Shown here: positions 1 to 6,084 of the stretch, in pieces
Numbering within the stretch: position 1 is the stretch's first letter
Layout of the letters: every line of letters begins with the position of its first letter
NCBI GenBank assembly: GCA_028822745.1
Contig: JAPKCZ010000140.1
Coordinates: 1-6,084, forward strand
Length of the DNA: 6,084 bases
From: Kiritimatiellia bacterium
GTDB taxonomy: Bacteria; Verrucomicrobiota; Kiritimatiellia; UBA8416; JAIOPI01
Direction: 5' to 3'
The notes under the pieces: generated by a model
The model's input: only the letters and a program-made list of their open reading frames with translations
Databases searched by the model: none
What the model was told of the DNA's origin: nothing
Position numbers and translations under genes: made by a program

Positions 1-2
1 GC

Positions 3-2162
3 GCCGGTCTGCCGATCAAAGGCGAGCGCTATGGCGGTTGGGCACGTAAGGACGTCGTGGGCCAGATCAGCGGCCACTACATGAGCGCCCTGTCCCTGAT
101 GTACGCCAGTTCTGGCGATAAGCGCTTCAAGCAACGGGTCGACTACATGGTCAGCGAGATCGCCATCGCCCAGCAGAAGCATGGCGATGGCTACACCGGC
201 CCCGTCCGCACTGAGGTGTGGGAGAAGGTCTATAGTGGCGATTTGAAGGCTCACAAGTGGGGTGTCGGCGGTGGTTATGTCCCGTGGTATGTCATGCACA
301 AGACCTTCGCCGGCCTGATCGACGCCTATATCCAGACCGACAACAAACAAGCCCTGGCGGTGGTGATCAAGCTCGCCGACTGGGCCAAGAAGGGCACCGA
401 CAATCTCGACGAAGCGCAATTCCAGGACATGCTCCGCGCTGAGCACGGCGGCATGTCCGAGTCGTTCGCTCATCTTTATGCGATCACCGGCAATAAAGAT
501 TATCTCACCCTCGCCCAACGCTTTGATCACGAAGAGGTTCTGGGTCCCCTGGCGAAGAAAGAGGACAAGTTGACGGGCTATCACGTCAATACGCAGCTGC
601 CCAAGATTCTCAGCGCCGCCCGTCTCTACGAACTGACCGGCGACGCGCGTTACGCAACCGCCGTCAATTTCCTCTGGGACCGGGTGATCAACACCCGCTC
701 AATGGCGCCTGGCGGCGTCGATGTTCGCGAGCACTTTTACGAAGCGGGCAGCGAGTCGGCTCACCTGCACTGGAACAGTAGCGAAACCTGTTCGGTCTAC
801 AACATGCTGAAACTGACCCGTTCCGCGTTCAGTTGGAACCCGACAGCCACCGCGATGGATTACTACGAGCGCGCGCTCTACAACCAGATCCTCGGCTCGC
901 AAGACCCTGACAGCGGCGGCATGACGTACTACTACAACCTCAAGCCAGGTCACTTCAAAATCTACAGCACGCCGTTTGACGCGATGTGGTGCTGTGTGGG
1001 CTCGGGAATCGAGAACCATTCGAAGTATGCCGATACCATCTACGCTCACAATGACGACACGCTCTGGGTCAACCTCTTCATCCCCTCACTGCTGGACTGG
1101 CAGGAGAAGGATGTCCGCGTTCGCATGGAGACGACGTTCCCTGCAGACGAGACGATCACGCTGACGGTGAACACCAAGACGTCTCAGAATCTCGACCTGA
1201 AGGTTCGCGTTCCTTATTGGGCGACCCAAGGGGCCGAGGTCACCATCAATGGCAAGAAGCAGGACGTGAAATCGAGCCCCGAGAGTTACTTGACCGTGTC
1301 GCGCGAGTGGAAAGATGGCGACACAATCGCCGTCCGTTTGCCGATGAATCTCCATCTGCGCCCGGCGCGGGACAAAAAGGACATGGTGACCCTCATGTAT
1401 GGTCCGCTCGTCCTTGCCGGTGAACTTGGCAGCAAAGGGTTGCCCAACGATGTTTCCTCGAACCAGAAAGCGCACAGTGGCGCCATGGACCCCCCCGTTC
1501 CCGTTTTTCTTGTCGACGCGAACAAGGAGCCCTCCTCATGGCTGAAGCGCGTCCCCGGCGACACCCTGCGATTCAAGACCGTCGGCGTTGGCAAGCCGAA
1601 CGATGTGACCTTGATCCCGCTCGCCGACCTGCACCACCAACGCTACACCGTTTATTGGGAGACGATGGACCCAAAGGATTGGAAACCCGCTGCCCCCATA
1701 GCCCCGGCGGAGATCGCCGAGAGCAGCCTGGTCCCGGGCCTCAGCTATAAGTATTATGAAAACGAGCCATTGAAGGTTCTCCCGGATTTTAGCGAACTCA
1801 CCGCCAAGAAAACCGGAACAGTCGGTCATTTTGATCTTTCGATCAAGAGTCGCAACGACAACTTTGGCGTCGTCTTCTCTGGCTACCTGAAGATAGCCGA
1901 GAAGGGACAATACATCTTTGCCACCAGGAGCGACGATGGCAGTAACCTGAGGTTCGCGGGTAAGGAAATCGTCTCCAATGACGGCCTTCACGCCATGATT
2001 TCTGTCTCGTCGAAGCCGCTTATATTGTCCCCTGGATTCTACCCGATCGAGGTGGAGTTCTTCGAAAGCACTTATGGAGAGGGACTCGAAGTGAGCGTCT
2101 ATTCGCCAAGCGATGGCCAGTGGAAACAGATCCCGAAGTCGATGCTTTACCGGCTCAAGTAA
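3..2162 (+). CDS. GH127/GH146-type beta-L-arabinofuranosidase (DUF1680) with C-terminal PA14 domain, 5' partial
   Basis: The frame is open from the window edge, so the true start lies upstream; 719 residues are visible, numbered here from position 3. The GTG at 57 is internal, because family-like sequence (AGLPIKGERYGGW) precedes it. The family removes terminal beta-L-arabinofuranose from plant glycans or hydroxyproline-rich glycoproteins. The (alpha/alpha)6-barrel part shows GHYMSAL, a WYVMHKTFAGLIDAY segment, REHF (242-245), ETCSVYNMLKL (from 261) and WCCVGSGIENHSKY (from 329). By analogy with Bifidobacterium HypBA1, E261, C263, C330 and C331 would bind zinc, and one of the paired cysteines would be the nucleophile. 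Beta-sandwich parts follow, with MVTLMYGPLVLAGELG (461-476) and RYTVYW (547-552). Residues about 575-715 form a PA14-like domain (GYLKIAEKGQY, SDDGS, NDGLH, PGFYPIEVEFFE), probably carbohydrate-binding. A signal peptide is expected but lies outside the window. GH127 versus GH146 and the exact substrate cannot be decided by eye. Confidence 0.88.
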   Translation, partial: AGLPIKGERYGGWARKDVVGQISGHYMSALSLMYASSGDKRFKQRVDYMVSEIAIAQQKHGDGYTGPVRTEVWEKVYSGDLKAHKWGVGGGYVPWYVMHKTFAGLIDAYIQTDNKQALAVVIKLADWAKKGTDNLDEAQFQDMLRAEHGGMSESFAHLYAITGNKDYLTLAQRFDHEEVLGPLAKKEDKLTGYHVNTQLPKILSAARLYELTGDARYATAVNFLWDRVINTRSMAPGGVDVREHFYEAGSESAHLHWNSSETCSVYNMLKLTRSAFSWNPTATAMDYYERALYNQILGSQDPDSGGMTYYYNLKPGHFKIYSTPFDAMWCCVGSGIENHSKYADTIYAHNDDTLWVNLFIPSLLDWQEKDVRVRMETTFPADETITLTVNTKTSQNLDLKVRVPYWATQGAEVTINGKKQDVKSSPESYLTVSREWKDGDTIAVRLPMNLHLRPARDKKDMVTLMYGPLVLAGELGSKGLPNDVSSNQKAHSGAMDPPVPVFLVDANKEPSSWLKRVPGDTLRFKTVGVGKPNDVTLIPLADLHHQRYTVYWETMDPKDWKPAAPIAPAEIAESSLVPGLSYKYYENEPLKVLPDFSELTAKKTGTVGHFDLSIKSRNDNFGVVFSGYLKIAEKGQYIFATRSDDGSNLRFAGKEIVSNDGLHAMISVSSKPLILSPGFYPIEVEFFESTYGEGLEVSVYSPSDGQWKQIPKSMLYRLK

Positions 2163-2165
2163 ATA

Positions 2166-2221
2166 GGAACATCGATATCGATACGCTCAAACGACGAGGT
2201 TTAAAAGCGTGAAAATGTTCC
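2166..2221 (+). repeat. Long-range inverted repeat in the 3' flank of the arabinofuranosidase gene
   Basis: GGAACAT at 2166-2172 pairs perfectly with ATGTTCC at 2215-2221. Nested inside, ACGCT at 2183-2187 pairs with AGCGT at 2206-2210. The left arm runs into a perfect 12-bp palindrome, ATCGATATCGAT, at 2171-2182. The structure begins four bases after the stop codon, so it would lie in the 3' untranslated region. There is no T-tract after it, so it is not a classical intrinsic terminator. It could protect the 3' end of the mRNA, or the arms could be chance. Confidence 0.3.
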
Positions 2222-2280
2222 ACTAGCATCCCATTGGACCGAACGCAGGACATAAAAGGGCGTGTTTTGCTAGCAGTCCT

Positions 2281-2330
2281 GAGGTCGTGCGCCGAAGGGG
2301 CATTGTATACCAACCCTTGGCGCGGTCCTC
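2281..2330. terminator. Strong bulged stem-loop between convergent genes, possible bidirectional terminator
   Basis: GAGG (2281-2284) pairs with CCTC (2327-2330), GCGCC (2289-2293) with GGCGC (2319-2323), and AAGGG (2295-2299) with CCCTT (2314-2318). This leaves a single bulged G at 2294, a small internal loop and a 14-base loop. Fourteen Watson-Crick pairs in 50 bases is the strongest fold in the spacer. It sits between two converging reading frames, where a shared terminator is expected. No U-tract follows on either strand, so the terminator role is inferred from position and fold only. It could instead be part of a small structured RNA or a repeat element. Confidence 0.4.
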
Positions 2331-2362
2331 GCTGTATCTCACGCCCTCTGGGAAATCGAAAC

Positions 2363-2395
2363 TTGGAGTGCGGCGGCAGAGGCGAGGCACTCCAA
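2363..2395. repeat. REP-like palindromic intergenic element
   Basis: TTGGAGTGC at 2363-2371 is a perfect 9-bp inverted repeat of GCACTCCAA at 2387-2395, with a GC-rich 15-base loop (GGCGGCAGAGGCGAG). On the minus strand the hairpin is followed by GTTTCGATTT, a weak T-rich stretch, so it could also help end transcription of the lyase-like gene that finishes at 2501. The core GGAGTGCGGCGGC resembles, from memory, dispersed palindromic repeats in Verrucomicrobiota intergenic regions. Only one copy is present in this window, so its repeated nature cannot be shown here. Confidence 0.45.
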
Positions 2396-2500
2396 ATAGC
2401 CTTTGCCCTACCCTTCCCCTCTCTGACGGGTGGATGCTTCCATGACTGCGTGATCATCGAACTTGCTGAACTTTCAGTACGCTACCAATCACTGTAGCCG

Positions 2501-4975
2501 TTATGGCTGGCGCATGGGCAGCGTTACGACTCTGCGTGAGCCGTTTATGTCTGACGCGACGAGCGCCCTGGCCGTTGTCGCCAGTTCTTCTCCCCAGGGC
2601 GTGGTCACGGACATTGTCGAGTCAGTCCGGTTGAACGCGATGAGCGTATCGCCGATGCGTACCGTGTCGTGAGTCTCGTCCGAGGCGTGTTCGATCTCCG
2701 GAGGGGTCGCCCCCTTGTCTCCAATCAAGATCGCGACGAGGAACGTTGCCTCCGTCGCTGGCCCATGTAGGCATTCGACCAGATGTGTCTCTTCGGTGCC
2801 TTGATAGGGCGTAATGGATGGATCCTGACCGGGGGGCGCGATTTCCGGGACGTAGGTCCTGGTCTCCACCGCTACCCCCGCAGGCTTGAGTGCAACAACA
2901 TCCATGCGCGCCTCGCCCTTGAGGAATGTCACCGGCCCTGTTTCAGGCGCGGTTCTCGTCGGCGGGTCGCCGTAATGGTGCAGGAGCCAACTGAACGTCC
3001 GGGGTTCCTGTGCCGCGAGTCGGTCATAGACCAGTACGATGTCTGGACCGGCCAGCACCATGGTTCTCTCGAAGCGGGTCAACCCCAGTTCGGGCGGGTA
3101 GGCGCGCGTGGCATCTGCTGTTGCGATCGTGATGTCGCCATCGGTTACGGCGTCCGTGATCTCGGCACGCGCGGCATTGGGCCCCGGCCAGCCTGCGCCG
3201 TCATCGTATTGGCCGCAGCCGTCGACTAGGATCGTATTGTGATTCCTTGTCTCCTTCTTGATGCTGTACCCGGGATCGCCGGCAAGTTCCTGGCCGCGAC
3301 CGAAGAGGATGAAGTGGCCTTGTGCGGGATGGCCGTGAAAACAGCCGCCGGGAAGATTTTGCTCGACGTTGAGCCGTGCCTGTAGCTGTCCTCCGAGTGG
3401 GCGGCTGCTAATGGCAAAATAGGTTGCATCGTCCTGCCATGAGGTCCGGGCCAAGACCATGCCAAGATCATCAAATCGGCTCATGAGCGGCGCCGCTTCT
3501 TGCGGGGCATGGGAGGGCAGGTCCTCATCCAGCCAGAGCAAGTTGAACGCGTCGGAGCAGGGCCCCTGGTTCAGGGCTTCGGCCATGCCCATGGCGACGG
3601 GATCGCTGTAGCGCTTGGCGCCCCAGAGCAGGAGCTTGGTCGCTGGCGGTTCGGCGTCACGTCCGACATCCTCAAAGGCGGCGGTCAACTTGAGGCCGGG
3701 GAACATATGCTGCGCTCGCCACTCGGTCTGGCGGCGGAAGAAGTCGTCGCCGGCCGGTATGTGCAGGCCGCTGCAGTGCTCATAGATATCCGTGAACATA
3801 AAGAGTCTCGGTATTGCGAAGCCCCAGTAGCCCGGGCCCTCATGCCAGCCGCCGTCGGGAGAGGCGCTCAAGGCCACACGTTCCAGACGGTCCAGGCCCC
3901 AGGCCAGCCACTGCTCGGCCTCCGGGACGTCTTCATAGATTGCCGCCGCGCCCAGAGAAAGCGCCATGTTGGCGAACCAGCACCTGTGCGCCTGGAAACA
4001 TCCACCGCTGCCGTCACGGCCCTCCATTGAGAGCGGCAGGATTCCCTCGCATTGTCGCACGATGGTGCCACGTACCCCTTTGCGCAGTTCGTCCGACATA
4101 TAGGGGTACATCCAGTCGTAGGTCAGGCCCAGCCCTTCCATCATGTATCCGGAGTCGAGTCTGGCTCCAACGAAACCGTACGTGGTTACCATCTCAAGCC
4201 ATTCCAGGATTCCCGCGAGGCGTTCGTCGGTGGGTTCGAGCAAATAAGCGAGGGCCTGATCCTTGAGCGCGATCCAGCCCATGCCGTTGCGTGCGCCCTC
4301 GCCGGTTTGGAAGGGCGGCGGCTTTTCGGTCAGGGGCGGGGGAAGCTTGTAGAAGAGACCGACGCGCGGGTTGTCGAGACGCGCGCGCAGCGTGTCCAGC
4401 TCACCCTCAGTGACGTAGAGTCGTGGATGCTTCCCGAGCAAGTCTTCGCGCATGGGCGGGTGATTGACCTTCACCGATCTGCGTTCGATTCGCAGGCCGT
4501 CGATGACGCTACCGGGCTCTCCGGTAGGCTTGAGCACGAACTCGTATTCGCGGGATTCCGAGATGTGGAATGCCGTTGACGGGACCATGAGCGGTTTGCC
4601 CATCAGGCCGATCGGAAAGGCAACGGGTTCACCGTCGATGAGCAGTTGAAACGTGCCAGTTCTCTCTCTGTCTGGACCGTGGCCCGGCAGCAGGAAGGCG
4701 TAGGCGCCGCGAGACAGCTTTGCCGTGAAACGCAAGGAGAAGCCGTCCTGGGTCACGGCCACTGTGCGGCCATCTCGCGCTTCGAACGTCATGCCGGAAC
4801 CGTACTGTTCAAGCTCGCCGGCATCGGCTTCGAAAACCGGCTCCGATTCGAGTGTGGTTTTCTTGAGAAGGCACGATACATTCACTCCGGAAAAGGGGGC
4901 GCTCGGTAGATCATTGTTCTGGCTGGCATTACGCATAGTAGGAGTTTCTGTTTGGGTTGATGGATGGGTAAGCAT
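2501..4975 (-). CDS. Heparinase II/III-like polysaccharide lyase family protein (DUF4962-like)
   Basis: This 824-residue protein resembles secreted uronate-polysaccharide lyases, which cleave by beta-elimination. Residues about 45-170 look like a beta-sandwich domain. HPRLYVTEGELDTLRARL (183-200) starts the alpha-helical barrel, followed by GLGLTYDWMYPYMSDELR (281-298), AHRCWFANM (329-337) and DGGWHEGPGYW (374-384). The C-terminal beta domain has CFHGHPAQGHF (545-555), LAGDPGY (564-570) and RNHNTILVDG (577-586). By analogy with Pedobacter heparinase II, H330, Y383 and H547 are the likely catalytic residues, and H549, D567 and H579 the likely metal site. The usual aspartate in the HxHxD-type motif is alanine (A551). 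Two starts are possible, ATG at 4975 or ATG at 4936; neither has a purine-rich ribosome site, and neither gives a signal peptide or membrane segment. An in-frame TGA near 5020 rules out an upstream extension. The substrate is unknown. It converges on the arabinofuranosidase gene and diverges from the S51 gene. Confidence 0.85.
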   Translation of the reverse strand: MLTHPSTQTETPTMRNASQNNDLPSAPFSGVNVSCLLKKTTLESEPVFEADAGELEQYGSGMTFEARDGRTVAVTQDGFSLRFTAKLSRGAYAFLLPGHGPDRERTGTFQLLIDGEPVAFPIGLMGKPLMVPSTAFHISESREYEFVLKPTGEPGSVIDGLRIERRSVKVNHPPMREDLLGKHPRLYVTEGELDTLRARLDNPRVGLFYKLPPPLTEKPPPFQTGEGARNGMGWIALKDQALAYLLEPTDERLAGILEWLEMVTTYGFVGARLDSGYMMEGLGLTYDWMYPYMSDELRKGVRGTIVRQCEGILPLSMEGRDGSGGCFQAHRCWFANMALSLGAAAIYEDVPEAEQWLAWGLDRLERVALSASPDGGWHEGPGYWGFAIPRLFMFTDIYEHCSGLHIPAGDDFFRRQTEWRAQHMFPGLKLTAAFEDVGRDAEPPATKLLLWGAKRYSDPVAMGMAEALNQGPCSDAFNLLWLDEDLPSHAPQEAAPLMSRFDDLGMVLARTSWQDDATYFAISSRPLGGQLQARLNVEQNLPGGCFHGHPAQGHFILFGRGQELAGDPGYSIKKETRNHNTILVDGCGQYDDGAGWPGPNAARAEITDAVTDGDITIATADATRAYPPELGLTRFERTMVLAGPDIVLVYDRLAAQEPRTFSWLLHHYGDPPTRTAPETGPVTFLKGEARMDVVALKPAGVAVETRTYVPEIAPPGQDPSITPYQGTEETHLVECLHGPATEATFLVAILIGDKGATPPEIEHASDETHDTVRIGDTLIAFNRTDSTMSVTTPWGEELATTARALVASDINGSRRVVTLPMRQP

Positions 4976-5175
4976 GATAGAGGGATAGCGCAGCGTATGT
5001 CCAGCCGTCGAGACCGGGATAGTTCACCTTTCGCCTGGCAAGCAGGATGGAGGCCAGAGGTCAGGCAGTGAGGCACGATGCTTGGGTTATACGGACAAAA
5101 GACGAAAGCGCGACCGGAAATCAGCAACAAACAAGTTTGCTGACTTTTGAGGGATGATAGAGCATATTCGTTGAC
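4976..5175. promoter_or_regulatory. Divergent intergenic region expected to hold two promoters
   Basis: These 200 bases separate the starts of the lyase-like gene (minus) and the S51 peptidase gene (plus), so both promoters should lie here. I found no clear pair of -35 and -10 boxes on either strand. Two short words recur at the two ends: ATGATAGAG (4974-4982 and 5154-5162) and GAGGGAT (4980-4986 and 5149-5155). GGGATAG also occurs at 5016-5022. Neither gene has a Shine-Dalgarno site at normal spacing; the GAGGG at 5149-5153 lies 22 bases before the ATG at 5176. Confidence 0.5.
5121..5143. promoter_or_regulatory. Perfect 7-bp inverted repeat, possible operator or leader hairpin
   Basis: TCAGCAA (5121-5127) and TTGCTGA (5137-5143) are perfect inverted repeats separated by 9 bases. 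AAA before the left arm can also pair with TTT after the right arm if one C is bulged. The element ends 32 bases before the start codon of the S51 peptidase gene, a usual place for a regulator site or a 5' leader hairpin. Followed by TTTT, it also resembles a weak terminator reading rightwards. No function can be assigned from sequence alone. Confidence 0.3.
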
Positions 5176-6051
5176 ATGCTTTTTCGAACCCCCTTTTCAG
5201 TCAAGCCCCTCGCATTAGGCCTCGTCTGCCTACTCCAACTCACACTGCGAAACACTCCGCATGCCGCGGAACTACCGTCGGTTGGCCCCAAGAAGGGCTC
5301 CCTCGTCATCTGCGGCGGCGGCACCACCACGCCCATCCTACAACGTTTCCTCGAACTGGCTGGCGGCAAGGATGCGCCTCTGGTGATTATCCCCACGGCC
5401 CTCGGAGCAGATGCGTCCTTCGCCACCCGCCTCTTCAAAGACCTAGGGGCGACCGATATCACTGTCCTTCACACCACAGACCCCAAGGTTGCCAATACCG
5501 ATGACTTCGTCGAACCACTGAAAAGCGCAAAAGCACTCTGGTGGGGCGGCGGCCGACAATGGCGACTCGTCGACGCCTACCAAGGAACGAAGGTTGAAAA
5601 GCTGGCCTGGGAAATTCTCGAACGCGGCGGCGTGATCGGTGGCGACTCCGCAGGCGCCACCATCCAAGGCTCCTACCTGTCTCGCGGGGACACAAAAAAC
5701 AATCAGATCATGACCGGCGACCACGAGGTCGGTTTCGGTTACTTAAAGAATACCGCCATCGATCAACATCAACTCGCTCGCAATCGGCACTTCGATATGT
5801 ACGCGATCAAAAAGAAACACCCCGAGCTGCTCGGCATCGGTCTCGATGAACGTACAGCCATCATCGTGCAGGGCGACCGCTTTTCCGTCATGGGCAAGGG
5901 CTACGTCAGTATCTACGACGGAACCTTCTGGTCTCGCGAAGGGACACGACTCAAGGTGCTCCCCGAGAAAGAAGCCCTGTTCTACTTCCTCCGCCCCGGA
6001 GACCGTTATGACCTTAAAAATCGTAGAGTCATCCCCATCAACGGCCGCTAA
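5176..6051 (+). CDS. Exported cyanophycinase-like serine peptidase (family S51)
   Basis: This 291-residue protein belongs to the S51 group of class-I glutamine-amidotransferase-like folds, which includes cyanophycinase and dipeptidase E. Residues 1-31 look like a signal peptide: a basic residue at 4 and 10, a hydrophobic run PLALGLVCLLQLTL (11-24), and a likely cut after HAA (29-31), although H at -3 is not ideal. The mature part has the Rossmann-like start GSLVICGGG (41-49), the WGGGRQ turn (123-128), the nucleophile elbow GGDSAGA (155-161, S158), IDQHQLARNRHF (195-206, H198) and LGIGLDERTA (219-228, E225). S158 and H198, with E225 as a likely third member, would form the catalytic set. Cyanophycinases usually have GTSAGA; here Asp precedes the serine. 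The ATG is the only sensible start because an in-frame TAG lies at 5158-5160. Length fits the family. Whether the substrate is cyanophycin or another peptide is unknown, and no cyanophycin synthetase gene is visible. Confidence 0.87.
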   Translation: MLFRTPFSVKPLALGLVCLLQLTLRNTPHAAELPSVGPKKGSLVICGGGTTTPILQRFLELAGGKDAPLVIIPTALGADASFATRLFKDLGATDITVLHTTDPKVANTDDFVEPLKSAKALWWGGGRQWRLVDAYQGTKVEKLAWEILERGGVIGGDSAGATIQGSYLSRGDTKNNQIMTGDHEVGFGYLKNTAIDQHQLARNRHFDMYAIKKKHPELLGIGLDERTAIIVQGDRFSVMGKGYVSIYDGTFWSREGTRLKVLPEKEALFYFLRPGDRYDLKNRRVIPINGR

Positions 6052-6084
6052 GCGCGTCACCGTCGAACACGATGACCAGAGAAG

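Larger units (their letters stand above)
2163..2500. other. Non-coding convergent intergenic region
   Basis: These 338 bases separate the stop codons of two genes facing each other. Open frames crossing the region have no recognisable domain and no plausible start. Beyond the three inverted repeats annotated separately, it holds a short CAGGAC/GTCCTG pair (2246-2251 with 2276-2281) and a pyrimidine-rich stretch at about 2401-2425. No tRNA, CRISPR array or insertion-sequence end is seen. Confidence 0.8.

Noticed and set aside
57..59. GTG at 57 as the start of the hydrolase
   Set aside because: The frame is open to the window edge and the residues before it match the family, so the gene starts upstream.
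1490..1496. Run of seven C bases in the hydrolase gene as a possible slippage site
   Set aside because: The frame continues correctly through it and seven bases is short; nothing suggests phase variation.
2234..2497. Open frame of 87 codons inside the convergent spacer
   Set aside because: It has no recognisable domain and no ribosome site, and it runs through the inverted repeats; it looks like chance.
3500..4579. Two long plus-strand open frames (3500-4030 and 4052-4579) opposite the lyase-like gene
   Set aside because: They are antisense to a clear family protein, show no domain-like sequence, and are expected in GC-rich DNA.
5041..5057. Minus-strand CTGGC-N8-TGCT resembling a sigma-54 -24/-12 promoter for the lyase-like gene
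   Set aside because: Only the GG and GC cores and flanking bases fit; the ACG part is missing and no activator gene is visible, so a chance match is likely.
5087..5092. TTATAC as a possible -10 box for the S51 peptidase gene
   Set aside because: There is no matching -35 box at 16-18 bases upstream.
5171..5176. TTGACA resembling a -35 box
   Set aside because: It overlaps the start codon of the S51 peptidase gene and would fire inside the gene.
6072..6084. ATG at 6072 as the start of a further gene
   Set aside because: Only four codons are visible and no ribosome site precedes it, so it cannot be supported.

Overview
The window holds three protein genes typical of a polysaccharide- and protein-degrading heterotroph. 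The sequence is GC-rich, none of the visible starts has a well-placed Shine-Dalgarno site, and the gene content (a DUF1680-type arabinofuranosidase with a PA14 domain, a heparinase II/III-like lyase and an exported S51 peptidase) points to the PVC group, most likely Verrucomicrobiota. A palindromic intergenic element containing GGAGTGCGGCGGC fits that view, since I recall similar repeats in Verrucomicrobiota genomes. This taxonomic call is an inference from content and memory, not from a marker gene.

Layout. Positions 3-2162 (+) encode a GH127/GH146-type (DUF1680) glycoside hydrolase whose N-terminus lies outside the window and which carries a C-terminal PA14-like domain. Positions 2163-2500 are non-coding and lie between two convergent gene ends. 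They contain three inverted-repeat structures: a long-range pairing just after the first gene, a strong bulged hairpin at 2281-2330, and a REP-like 9-bp inverted repeat at 2363-2395. Positions 4975-2501 (-) encode an 824-residue heparinase II/III-like protein with no visible export signal. Positions 4976-5175 are a 200-bp divergent intergenic region with a perfect 7-bp inverted repeat close to the right-hand gene. Positions 5176-6051 (+) encode an exported cyanophycinase-like serine peptidase (family S51). The last 33 bases are non-coding as far as can be seen.

How the genes might work together. The hydrolase would remove beta-L-arabinofuranose units, and the lyase-like protein would act on a uronate-containing glycan. 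Together they suggest breakdown of a plant or algal polysaccharide or glycoprotein. The S51 peptidase could handle the protein part of such a substrate or an unrelated polymer such as cyanophycin. The three genes do not form one operon: the first two converge and the last two diverge. No transporter, sulfatase, regulator or mobile-element gene is visible.

I see no convincing evidence for an undescribed multi-gene system here. The points most worth a second look are the structured convergent spacer, the missing export signal and altered active-site motif of the lyase-like protein, and the hydrolase-PA14 fusion.
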